Shown piece by piece: positions 23,954 to 33,973 of a stretch of 64,000 bases of DNA. The stretch is from NCBI GenBank assembly GCA_030737835.1, contig JAUJYN010000017.1:2976001-3040000 (forward strand). The letters run 5' to 3'. The position numbers and the translations under genes are program-made. Positions within the stretch are counted from its first letter, which is position 1. The number at the start of each line of letters is the position of its first letter. Origin of the DNA: Acorus gramineus. Lineage: Eukaryota; Streptophyta; Magnoliopsida; Acorales; Acoraceae. The notes under the pieces were generated by a model that saw nothing but the letters and a program-made list of their open reading frames with translations, had not been told where the DNA came from and did no database searches.

Positions 23954-25566
23954 TAATTCTCCTGTAATATATAAGTTCAAGTTAAAACTAATTTAGGCCT
24001 ATCTGAAATAGGCATGGGTATGACCCGCTATCGGGTTGTACCCTATTAGTTAGAGCGCTAGCAATGTAATCGCCCCCTTGCATCCGAGTGATGCATTTGA
24101 TTGGAAATCAGGAGAATTCATTGTCATGTCGGTTTTGTTAAGCCGGTGGTTATGGCATTAAGCAAGGCCTACCCGTGCTAGGTGTGTGTATGAAGCGCAT
24201 GTTGGGTTATGCCGTTGGCTTATTTCTGCACGAGTGTAGAGTTAACTCCTTGCATCCAAGCGACGCATCTGCGTGGGAGTTCAAGGGTATTCGATATCTC
24301 CGGTATGTGACTATCGAGAGTAGTCGACCTACGTGGTTTGCATTGTGTGCATGAAATCGTTCTTCCCTTCATCGGATCCGCATTGAAGCTGCCCGGCGTT
24401 GAAGCTGTCCTGACAGAGGGCTCCCACCCGTAGGTACTACCGATGCGTTCGGCAGATGTACTGATCATGGGAGTATACCAGGTAGAGGCTACTCGGGAGA
24501 GGGCTACCGGATGACGAAGGGTGTAGAGCTGTTGGATTTTCCCCCAACAGTCCCGTGTCACCCTTAGGGGTGAGGGTGAGGGTGAGTTGAAGTCACGTGG
24601 TCACGTGACCCTTTTACCTGTCGAGCGTACTTCAGGTAAGTTTTGCCTAACGCCTCAAGGTATCGTAGCGACATCTCTACCTCATAGCGGAGGGACTGGT
24701 TGTTTAGGTTATCTAGTAACACTAGGTGTTATGGTTGACCTTTGTTTCTCCCCGGGTGTCCCAGGAGTTTCCCTTCGGGGCAGGGGCGGGGGATGAGGTG
24801 AAGTCACGTCGCCGCGTGACCCATTCGTTGTTCGTCCGTTCCCATAGTTGTTGGGTCCGGTTATGTATCGATGTTCAAAGACATCGTTGGGCAGTTATCT
24901 CGATGTAGATAATCCAGTAGTGTTGTGTGGACCAGTAATTCCGCGTCTCTTCGACAAACGGTATGGTCTCTCCCCAAGAGTCCCAAGAGTCTCCCTCCGG
25001 GAGTGAGGGTGAGGGTGAGGTTGGTCGCGCCGCCGCGTGACCTTGTTATCCATTGGGTTTCTACCCATGTTTTTCCTTGAAAGGAAATTGCCTTAGTATT
25101 GAATTGTTGTAATGGTGTTTCATTTCCAGCCACTCACTGAGCTTGTAGCTCACCCCTCGCATACTGTTTCTTTTTCAGAGGCAGTGTTGGGCGTGGAGCT
25201 GGAGCTTCCTTGTGACGGGGTTCGAGTGCGTGGAGTGTCCCGTCCGACGGTTGGCGAGTGCGAGGATGTCAGCAGTCCTAGTGTCATTTATGTATTTGAA
25301 ATCGTGCGTGTTGCACTAGTTGTACTTTATTTGGACTAGACTTGGCTCTCACAGGATAGCGATTGTATGTTCGAGTTTGTAATAATGTTTTTGGTTTACA
25401 GACTTATTGATATTTTTATGCTTCCGCATTTTAGTTGAACTATCAGTTATCATTGTTTTGCCAGCTTTGTGTGTTATTTATTGGAGTCGTTGTTGACCTC
25501 TTGTACTTGATAGCTGATACTTTATATATTGCCACGTCTCGGGGACGGCCGCCCTGGGGCGTGACA
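23954..25566 (+). mobile_element. LTR U, fragment 3 (right end)
   Basis: Right part of the forward host LTR, starting with the right TAATT duplication of W and ending CGGCCGCCCTGGGGCGTGACA at 25566. It holds the second acceptor-like TTTCTTTTTCAG near 25170-25181, the conserved GGCTCTCACAGGA near 25343 and G-rich GGGTGAGGGTGAGGGTGAG near 24568. Because a primer site follows directly, U is the 5' LTR of a forward element and not a solo LTR. Confidence 0.85.
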
Positions 25567-25571
25567 AAAGT

Positions 25572-25584
25572 TGGTATCAGAGCC
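25572..25584 (+). other. Primer binding site of element U
   Basis: TGGTATCAGAGCC, five bases after the LTR end, complementary to initiator tRNA-Met. The following leader (GGTCCTGTCAGAGCC) matches A and, inverted, D, V and C. Confidence 0.9.
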
Positions 25585-25678
25585 TGGTCCTGTCAGAGCC
25601 CAAGTCTATTCTTATAGATGAGTCGTAGGATTGTCATCCAAGTACTTTGGTTTTCAAAGTTTATCTTAGGTTGCTGAC

Positions 25679-25732
25679 ATGCCTCCTCGTATCCGTGGAC
25701 GTGGACGTGGCCACTCATATACCCCCCCTTAA
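25679..25732 (+). pseudogene. gag: gag start stub of element U
   Basis: ATG CCT CCT CGT begins a frame with the basic MPPRIRGRGRG start seen in the gag of A, V and C, 112 bases after the LTR. After about 14 residues the match ends and the frame stops. The bases that follow, CTCATATACCCCCCCTTAAG, look like an inverted LTR start plus polypurine tract, so the rest of gag was lost in a rearrangement. Confidence 0.7.
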
Positions 25733-26516
25733 GTTGTCGACTGGGTCGACTGAATAGGGTCAGTTGTTGGGTCCCTTGTTGTGGGATTAAGGCTTGGGAA
25801 GGAGATTCCAGCCCAGTAGTATGGTAGTGATGAATTTATTGCAATTTCTATGGTATGGATCGCGTCTCGATAATGGAGCTTCATTCCCGTGCATCGGTAT
25901 TGCTGGTAACCATGGAGTTTGCATACGGCATCAGCTTCCAGTTTTGAATATGTGGCGTTTTTATCATTAATGGGCGATGTCTTCTTCCGTTTTCCTGATC
26001 GGGATTAAGGGGCCTTGCGGGGTCATCGTTGAGACCCGGGCTAGGGTACTCCGTGTTCCTTGTTTGGTTGTCGGGATATCCTATATCGGGACCTCATGGT
26101 GCCCTCCCAAGGGGTTCTTTTCCCCAGGAATATCTTTGAAACATCTATTTGATGATTACCTTTTCCTCTCACTTGGAAGGCACTGTAACGAGTGGTGATG
26201 CGTACAATCGGGATTGGGTGCGTCCTATTGCATCTTGGTGGGAGATCGCTTATGGACTGGGTTCCATAGCCACATCTGGAGTCACTTCGATATATCATCG
26301 TGCGTTGAGGCTACCCGATAGAGGCCAGAGCCCTGTGAGGTGCTCCTAGATACTATCTAGGATGCTTGTTGGTGCGCCCATATGGCAGAGATAGTGGGCA
26401 TGGGAGGCTACCAGGTAGAGGCCACGCCGGGAGAGTGCTACTAGATGATGTCGAAAGCGTGGACTCCCCGTGATGAATCTGCCCATTGAGTGCAAGATGC
26501 TGGAGTTCCAAGGGTT
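25733..26516. other. Scrambled LTR-retrotransposon debris
   Basis: No open frame of note and no complete LTR. Around 25980-26125 the plus strand reads as the forward form of an LTR segment (GTACTCCGTGTTCCTTGTTTG and GGTGCCCTCCCAAGG) found inverted at 53750-53850 and 61800-61920. Around 26295-26445 there are pieces like the GGGAGCC and CTACCAGGTAGAGGC parts of an LTR. I cannot assign the rest. The order of pieces does not follow one LTR, so several rearrangements are likely. Confidence 0.5.
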
Positions 26517-26790
26517 GTAGTTGGAGTGCTCTGATTGTAAATCTAACTTCATATTATGGGTCCTAGTACCATTTAGTACTGCCCATAAACATTTCATCGA
26601 ATTTCGTTAACGTTTTAAAAAATATGCAGTTCCAAACGTATTCGGGTTTTGAGAGTTCCTCGTTTGGTTGGTCGAATAGTGTTAGATATTTTGGTGAATA
26701 TGGTGACCTTTGGTAACCTCACCCCCCTTGCTTAGTGGTTAAGCAACCCTTTTGGTTATTTTTGAGTGTTAGTAGGTGAGTTTAGGTTAA
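26517..26790 (+). mobile_element. Forward LTR U3 relic
   Basis: Matches, with many changes, the U3 start region of A (near 27555-27700): CTCTGATTGTAAATCTAACT, TTATGGGTCCTAGTACC, CATTTCATCGAATT and CGTATTCGGGTTTTGA. It lacks a clear left terminus and grades into AT-rich sequence and a C run at 26798-26806. Confidence 0.55.
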
Positions 26791-26849
26791 GTTAACCCCC
26801 CCCCCATGTTTTCCTTTGTGAGCTATACAGTCCTAACATGCAATATCTA

Positions 26850-27194
26850 ACATAATAGGGGTGCAAAGATACCCCATGGATGCGCGATGCACGACTACGT
26901 GCATCGAGCGTTTCTCGAAGGGTTGGATCGAACCACTCACCGATCCTTGGATCATCGCGCATCCGATCTACGTAATCTGCAAGACAACACAATATATATA
27001 AACAATGTGACAACCATAACTCAAATAAATGAATCATAAACATGATCCCTTGCAAAGGACAGTGCGCGGAGTAGGGTGGGCAGCACGCGACGCACTCCCA
27101 TGGCAACACAATTACATGAACAAAATGCCATAACTTCTAAACCTTACAACCAATGGTGCCCAAATCAAACATGAAGCTACCTGACACATATATA
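26850..27194 (-). mobile_element. Reverse LTR relic
   Basis: Contains the inverted U/X-type LTR middle (GATGCGCGATGCACGACTACG, GGATCGAACCACTCACC, ATCTGCAAGAC near 26875-26985) and an LTR-terminus-like CTGACACATATATA at 27181-27194. The part between is short, so most of the LTR has been deleted. Confidence 0.55.
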
Positions 27195-27227
27195 AGCCTA
27201 CTTCGTGAAGACACCAACTCTTAATAT

Positions 27228-27259
27228 TGTCACGCCCTAGGGCGGCCGTCTCCGAGACT
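27228..27259 (-). mobile_element. LTR terminus fragment
   Basis: TGTCACGCCCTAGGGCGGCC is the reverse-oriented LTR end of the Tekay-type family with one change. Homology stops after about 32 bases, and sequence belonging to B begins. It marks the boundary between the U-derived debris and B. Confidence 0.55.
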
Positions 27260-27433
27260 ATAGATATCCTAATTTTGATTGTCCAAAGAAAAGGAATTTA
27301 CTTCAAGTAATATTGGAAACAATCACATTTGGACATCTAATAGAAAACTCCCTTAAAAAAACAAAGATCGGAAACCCTAAGTCCAACACTTAAAAAAATC
27401 TAAGAACCTGGACAGGGGAGGCTACTTGAAAGT
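27260..27433 (+). mobile_element. Element B, left flank of insertion A
   Basis: AT-rich sequence ending in GGGGAGGCTACTTGAAAGT. Joined to the sequence after A (AACCGCCCC at 40714) it forms a hairpin like the three that follow at 40728-40969, which shows that A inserted into one of a series of hairpins in the upstream region of B. AAAGT at 27429-27433 is the left target duplication. Where B begins on the left is not clear. Confidence 0.6.
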
Positions 27434-27847
27434 TGTAATATATGTGTCAATTTTTAGCCTATTGGTCACATTTGAGTCATTTCTGGCAGTTTTCTAATTT
27501 TTGTTTTTTAGATCGAAGCCGCTAAAATTTTAGACTTTTAGCTATCTGTGTGAGTTCAAGTACTCCGATTGGAAATCTAGCTGCATGTTATGGGTCCTGG
27601 TACCAGTTGGTATTGGCCACAGAAATTTCATCGAGTTCTGGATACGTTTCAGAAAATTTTGCGGTTCTAAGTCGTATCCGGGTTTTGACCGATTTTGAAG
27701 TGTCAAGGATGACTTTGACCAAGTCAATGAAGACCTTGACTAGTCAAAGATGACCTTTGACTAGTCAAGGGTTTTTGTTTGGTAATTTGGTTGGGTTGAC
27801 TCAAAGTCAATCCCCACCCACCCCCTTTTTCACCATTTAATGTGTGT

Positions 27848-27889
<42 letters not shown>

Positions 27890-30152
27890 ACTATAAGTGG
27901 GCGTCCCCTTCTTATCCTCTCCCTCTCACTCTCTCCTTCACTCCCTAGTTTTCTTTGTTTTGTGTGTTAAATAAAAGAAGAACAAGAAGGACAAGAAGAA
28001 AAAGGAAAAGAGAAAGGTATGTGTGTGCAAGCTTTGGGTGTTGTTATTGTGCTTTGATTCTTTTCTCTCTAGCTCCCTCTCATGCCTCCTCCTCCCAACC
28101 CTGATTTCAGCCATTAAAGGCTTGAGGAGTGGCTGAGAAGGTGGTGGTGTTGGTGGTGGCGGTTGAGGTGGTTTGGTGCGCCAAGGGCACCCGATTTCCT
28201 CCCCTTTCTTTCCCCTCCTTGGGTAAGCTCTCCTCCTCCCTTATCCTTGTTTAAAGGTTTGATAAAGGCTCTTAGGGTGTTCATGTATGCCATGCATAGG
28301 GTTTAGGGTGGGTGTGTGGGCTGAGGAAGGGGTGGGGGAGGTTTGGACGTGCGCGCGGGGACATCCGCCTGCGTGCGTGAGCGTCTGCGCGCGCAGAGGG
28401 GCGCTGGAGCGCGCAGTCGGGTGCGCTGGCGGGCGCACGAGCGGGGTGCTGGGCGGGCGCGTAGCAGGACGCGCGGTGCGCGCGAGTGCGCGCTGGCGGG
28501 CGCGCGCGCGAGGTGCTGGGTGGGCGCGCAGTGGGCGCGAGTGCGCGCAGGCAGGACGCGCAGTGCACGCGGGCGCGCGCGAGTGTGCGCGCTCGCGCGG
28601 TAGTGCGTCTGGGCGCGCAGACAGGCGCGCGGCAGTGCGCCAGGGGGTGCGGGGGCGCGTGTGTGCGTGCGTATGCGCGTGTACAGGTGTGGGGGGCCAT
28701 GCGTGTGGCTGCCCGGGGGTTCAGGTAGGTGTCGGGGCACTCGGACTTGCGTGCGTACGTGCGTACTCGCATGCGTGCGAGCCCGTATGCATGCTTGTCC
28801 GAGTTTTTGGCATTTCTAGTAAATTCCATGTATATTTGTGTAGTTATACTCACCATATTGAATGCCCTTGTCTTGCAGATCTTGGCGAACGGTTCCGCAA
28901 TGACCCGGGTTGCGGTGAGTGGGTCAATCCAACCTAGTAGGGAGGCGTTCGATGCACGTAGGCGTGCATTGCCCTCCCCTGGGGCACCATAACTACATAT
29001 TAACTTGTGTGAATGAAAACTATGTTAATGCATGCTTTGCTATGATGTAACCATACCATGTTAGACATTGTATGCTAGGGATATACATCCATGTATCATG
29101 TATAGAGGCCCATACATGCCTAGACACCATGTCCCATGCTTGAAAAGCCTTGATCTATGCATGTTTCCCATTTAGTTTAATTTAATTAAATCAAAATGAG
29201 AATATGTTAGTATAAGCATGCCTTAGAAAATATTATAACCTTGTTATTATAATGTATGTTTTTCCCCGCATCTTAGTTATGCGCCCCAGAGGAATTCTTG
29301 ATAATTCATTTCCTCAGTAGTGTTAGTAATCGTTGTCGAGGGATTCAAGAGGATCGTATCCGTGAGAGTAGGTTGTTTTCTCCCCTTCGTTGGATCTGAG
29401 TAGGAACTAACCGGGTTGGGAAAAGCTGTCCTGACAGAGGGCTCCCATCGGTAGGTACTACTGATGCATTCGGGAATGTACTGACCATGGGAGTATACCA
29501 GGTAGAGGCTACCCGGGGAAAGGGCTACCGGTGGACCAAGGGTGTGGAGTAATCTAATCTGTCCCAAAAGTCCTATGTCACCTCTAAAGGGTGAGGGTGG
29601 TGTGGGTCGGCGACACTATGACCCACCAATTTGTGCAGTTACTCCCATTTTGGGAATTTAATTATTTTAAGGTTAATATGAGTTGTGTTGCATAGATTGT
29701 GCCATTATCTGAGCGTGTGGCTCACCCCTCTCATATCTTTTCCTCTAGTTGTTACTGAATCGGATCTGAAGGAGGAGCTCCCCGAGGCATCACATCATTA
29801 GCGGAGCAGCGTTCACGTTTTGGGTTCTGCGAGTGAGAGGCCATCAGCATCCCCTTCTTTTTGCTAGTATGTATTGTTATTCGTGCTTGGGCACAATACT
29901 TGTATATGGATGTCTTTGTTTATATTGGCTCTCACAGGACAGTTGATTATGTATTCTGGTCTGTAATATGTCTTTGAATTACAGACTCAGTCGTTTAAGC
30001 TTCCGCTATATGTATATATATTATGTCAGCTACATTGTTAATTGTGTTATTATCTTCGAGGTTGTTTAGAGTCTTTTATTGATCTCCTGTATGGACTGCT
30101 GATATTATATATATTTGCCACGTATCGGGGACGGCCGCCCTGGGGCGTGACA
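27434..30152 (+). repeat. 5' LTR of A
   Basis: 2719 bp from TGTAATATATGTGTC to GGGGCGTGACA. W-boxes 27685-27810, GT microsatellite 27841-27887, donor-like GTAAG near 28222, GC-rich block about 28330-28720, cassette 28879-28914, second acceptor-like site near 29755. It is about 100 bp longer than the 3' LTR, mostly from extra GC-block and GT-repeat sequence. Confidence 0.93.
27841..27887 (+). repeat. (GT)n microsatellite in A 5' LTR
   Basis: About 23 GT units with one GA interruption. The matching run in the 3' LTR (38501-38526) has about 13 units. As the LTRs were identical at insertion, the difference has arisen since. Confidence 0.85.
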
Positions 30153-30157
30153 AAAGT

Positions 30158-30170
30158 TGGTATCAGAGCC
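30158..30170 (+). other. Primer binding site of A
   Basis: TGGTATCAGAGCC, starting six bases after the LTR end, complementary to initiator tRNA-Met. It pairs with the inverted site of D at 30860-30872. Confidence 0.92.
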
Positions 30171-30264
30171 TGGTCCTGTCAGAGCCAATTGTTTTCTTAG
30201 AGATGAGTCCTAGGATTTCTATATGAGTATTCTGATCCTAGTGTCTGTTTCTTAGGTTGCTAAT

Positions 30265-30591
30265 ATGCCTCCTCATAGAGGGATGCGTGGACGTGGTCCC
30301 CCTCGGGCCTTGGAGGTTTCCGAACCTACCAGAGGCGAGGAGTCTACTGGAGGGTCCTCGGCTATTGGGCCAAGACCAACGTAGGAGCCTCCTGCATGGG
30401 AGCGTGTTGATGCTCGTATCGTAGATCTATTGGAGACTCAGACTAGGGCATTGGAGGCCCAGACTAGGGCGTTGGCTGATCAAGCGCGAGAGATCCAGGA
30501 GCTGCGGGCGTCCTGCGAGGCAGTTCTGTATGTCCCCTTGGTAGCAGATCCATCGGTGGTGCCCGAGGTACCCCCTGTCCCAGTGGAGATT
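30265..30591 (+). pseudogene. gag: gag N-terminal part of A
   Basis: Starts MPPHRGMRGRG. A TAG at 30382-30384 replaces the CAG seen in V and C (a CHG-context C to T change). The frame then runs through a coiled-coil-like stretch (TQTRALEAQTRAL, QAREIQEL) to VPVEIP, where homology ends at 30591 at the junction with D. About 109 codons remain of the N-terminal half of capsid. The following part, up to the residues before FEQLTQG, is missing from the element. Confidence 0.85.
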
Positions 30592-30757
30592 CCAAATCTG
30601 CTATCCGCGCAAACGCGCGCTCCCAGGCAGGATGCTCCTGCGCCGATCCTGGCCTCACGGCTGAGGACTCTCCAGTAGCATCCTCGCCTCTGGTAGGTCC
30701 GGAAACCTCCAAAGGTCGAGAGGGACCACATCCGCGCCGTCCTCTGCGAGGAGGCAT
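30592..30757 (-). pseudogene. gag: gag start of D
   Basis: Minus-strand frame starting MPPRRGRRGCG at 30757, about 55 codons, nearly identical to the start of gag in C (60667). It ends at the deletion junction at 30592, with two bases (CC) of microhomology. The minus-strand frame reads into A gag antisense. Confidence 0.8.
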
Positions 30758-30859
30758 ATCAGCAACCTAAGAAAACCAGACACTAGGATCAGAATACTCA
30801 TATAGAAATCCTAGGACTCATCTCTACGAAAAAGAAGACAATTGGCTCTGACAGGACCA

Positions 30860-30872
30860 GGCTCTGATACCA
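30860..30872 (-). other. Primer binding site of D
   Basis: GGCTCTGATACCA on the plus strand, the inverse of the initiator tRNA-Met site, five bases from the D LTR. Confidence 0.9.
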
Positions 30873-30877
30873 ACTTT

Positions 30878-33800
30878 TGTCACACCCCAGGGCGGCCGTC
30901 TCCGGGACGCGGCAAGTGTATACATGATATCAGCAGTCTATATAGGAGATCAATAAAATACTCTAAACAACAACTTAAAATGACAACAACACAGACGAAA
31001 GCAAGGCTGACATGATATATACACAGATAGCGGAAGCTAAAAGACTGAATCTGTAATCCAAAAACATACTACAGACTCGATACATAATCAACTGTCCTGT
31101 GAGAGCCAATATACACAAATACATACAAACACAATCCCAACTTGGTGCCCAAGCACAGAAGTATATACATACAATCAAAAGGATGCTGATGGCCTCTAAA
31201 ACTCGTGGGACGTGGCGCTACTCCGCTACTGATGCAGTCGCTCGAGGAGCTCCTCCTTCAAGTCCGCCTCAGTAATCACTGGAGAAAAATATTATGCGAG
31301 GGGTGAGCCACACGCTCAGTGAATAGCACAACCCATGCATCACAATTTATATTAACCACAATAATTATTAAAAGCCTCAAAGTGGCAGGAACTACACAAT
31401 CCAGTGGGTCGCTACATCGCCGACCCACCACACCCTCACCCTCACCCCTCAATAGGTGACATAGGATATTGGGACTTACCAGGCTGATACTCATCCTTAC
31501 ACAAATCCAGTGGGTCGCTACATCGCCAACCCACCACACCCTCACCCTCACCCCTCAATATGGTGACATAGGATATTGGGACTGGCTAGGCTGTTGGTCA
31601 CCCTTGGTCCACCGATAGTCTCTCCTCCACTCCGTAGCCGCTTGGCCACTCCCACATTCAGCACAGTCCGTCCCAAATCAGGAGGTGCCTACTGATGGGA
31701 GCCCTCTCATGGGACGGCCTTTCTAACGCTGGGGCAGTCTCTACACGGATCCAACGAAGGGAACAGAACAGCCTATCCATACGCATATGATCCACTCGGA
31801 TCCGCCGACAACACATCTCAACAACTCTAATGTCATGAATTCTTCAGAATTCCTCCAGGGCGCATAACCAAGATGCGGGGAACATATATGATAATAATGA
31901 GAAAAAGAAACCTTGGGAGGGCAACCTGAGGTCTCGATATAGGACTTTTCAACAACCAAAGGAGGAACACGGAGTACCCTAGCCCGGGTCTCAATGTTGA
32001 CCTCGCAAGGCCCCCTTAATATTCCCCAAGGCATACTAATAGACATGCTCGCATTTAATTTAATAAATCAAACTAGTAGGACACATGCATAGGTCGAGGC
32101 TTCCTAGCATGAGAACAGGGTAACAGGATGCATGGCTCTTACACATATCCTAAGGGTGCAAGTCCCTAACATACAAAGTCTAGGGTAGCATGCATACTAC
32201 ATATTAATCATGCTAGCATGGATTACATATTACACAAGTCAATATTAACCATGGTGCCCCAGGGGAGGACGGTATACGCCCAAGTGCATATAGCGCCTCC
32301 CTACTGGGTTGGATTGTACCACTCACCAAAAACCGGGTCGTCGCGCGACCGTCCATCAAGATCTGCAAGACAGGGTAATCAACTAGGTGAGTAAAAATAC
32401 ACAAATACACCAAAAATACACTAAAAACACACAAACACTCGGGCAAACGTACATACGGCCCGTACGCACGCGAGCCCGAGCACCCCAACTCAATCCCGAA
32501 CCCCCGGGCAGCCGCACGCACGGCCACCCGCCCCGGGAGCACAACCGAGCCCCGGTTCGCGCGCCCAGACGCACTGTCGAGCCCAGCCCGCACGCCCAGA
32601 CACCCTGCCGAGCTCAGCCCGCACGCCCGGACACCCTGCCGAGTCCCCCCGGGTGCACCGCGCGCTCACTGCGCCCCAGCGCAGCACTCGCGCGCACACC
32701 CGCACGCCCTGCGCCCCAGCACCTCACCCCGCGCGCACCACCGGCTCGCCTCACTGCGCGCGCACAGCACGCCTGCGCCTCTGCGCAGCGCTCTGCGCGC
32801 ATGCCCCCGCATGGTGCCCTGCGCGCAGCACCCGCACGCGGCCCCACGCGCACGGCACGCACTGCGCCTCTGCGCAGCGCCCCGCGCGCAAGCCCACGCA
32901 CGGCGCGCAGCTCTTGCACGCTCCTGCTCCACCCACGCGCACGCCCGCGCGCACGCCCGCGCGCACGCGCGCGTGCTCTGCCAGACTGCTCAGCCCGCCC
33001 TGCCTGCCAGCCCGCCTGCCTGTGCTGCCTGCGCTGCCAGCCTACCCGAGCCGGCCTGCCATCCTGCCCGAGCCAACCTACCACCTCCCCGACGGCCACC
33101 AATGGCCTCCAACCGCCACCAACCGCCACCCACCGCCTCCAACAACCACCCATACTCAAAACCACCCTCCTAACATGCATCTAAGCAAGAAAAGAAGGAA
33201 AGAAGGCTTACCCTAGGAGAGGAAAGGAAGGGAAGGGGATTGGGAGCTCTTCGGGCACTGAAACACCTCCACAAGGACCACCACCACCAAGATCTCCTTC
33301 AGCCCTCAAGGTGGCTGAAATCAGAGGAGAAAAGAGGGTATGAGAGGGGGTCATACACGTGGGAACTCGAATCCGAGACCACCGGAGGATAGATCGGGAG
33401 CTCACCTTTCCTTTCTCTTCTTAGAGTTTTTGGATCCAAGCCCTCTAGCTAGGTCAAAAGGTGGAAAAAGAGAGAGGGGGAGAGAGAAATTTGGGTGGAG
33501 AAGATGATGAATAGTGGGGGGAGAAGATATTTTAGCTCACTTATAAGTTAAATCTCACTTAGATTAGGCTAACTAGGTTTAATTAGGGTTTAAGAGAGGA
33601 TTAGTGAGGTTTAAGTGAGCTTTGACTTGGGTCAACCCAACCACACAAAAAAACAAAAGGGGTTGACCAAGTCATAAGCCCACTTTGACCAAGTCAACTC
33701 TCCCAATGATTTCTCGCTCGGTCAAAACCTGGATATGCCCCGGAACTGTGAAATTTTGAAACGTTACCGGAATTCGATGAAATTTTCGTGAGTGGCTTGA

Positions 33801-33973
33801 AATGGCACCAGGACACATAATATGCAGTTAGATTTTCAATCGGAGTCCTCAAACTCAGGATGATAGCTAACAGTCCAAAATTTTAGCGGTTCCGATCGAA
33901 AAATGAAAAAACTCAAAAACTGCCAAAATGCTCCAATGGTTACCAGAAGGCTAAAAGTGACACATATATAACA
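30878..33973 (-). repeat. 5' LTR of D
   Basis: 3096 bp from TGTCACACCCCAGGG (one change in the terminal motif) to CACATATATAACA. Tandem 106-bp duplication with starts at 31402 and 31508, shared with C. Cassette 32327-32362, GC-rich block about 32450-33000, W-boxes 33622-33725. Confidence 0.92.

Larger units (their letters stand above)
30592..33973 (-). mobile_element. Element D, inverted 5' end of a Tekay-type copy inside A gag
   Basis: Contains, in reverse orientation, gag codons 1 to about 55 (30592-30757), the leader, the primer site (30860-30872) and a full 5' LTR (30878-33973). Its pol, 3' LTR and left target duplication are missing. GTGAT (33974-33978) would be the right duplication. 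The simplest history is insertion of a full reverse element into A gag, then one deletion that removed the left part of D together with about 350 bp of A gag. By eye D is closest to C. Confidence 0.85.

Noticed and set aside
25572-25584. tRNA-like sequence near TGGTATCAGAGCC
   Set aside because: Only the 3' end complement of initiator tRNA-Met is present, as expected for a primer site; no cloverleaf flanks it.
25980-26350. Possible host gene fragment between U and B
   Set aside because: The clear matches are to LTR segments found elsewhere in the window; no conserved domain or splice pattern of a host gene is visible.
27228-27259. Start of a further full LTR
   Set aside because: Homology ends after about 32 bases and no matching inner LTR sequence follows, so it is only a terminal fragment.
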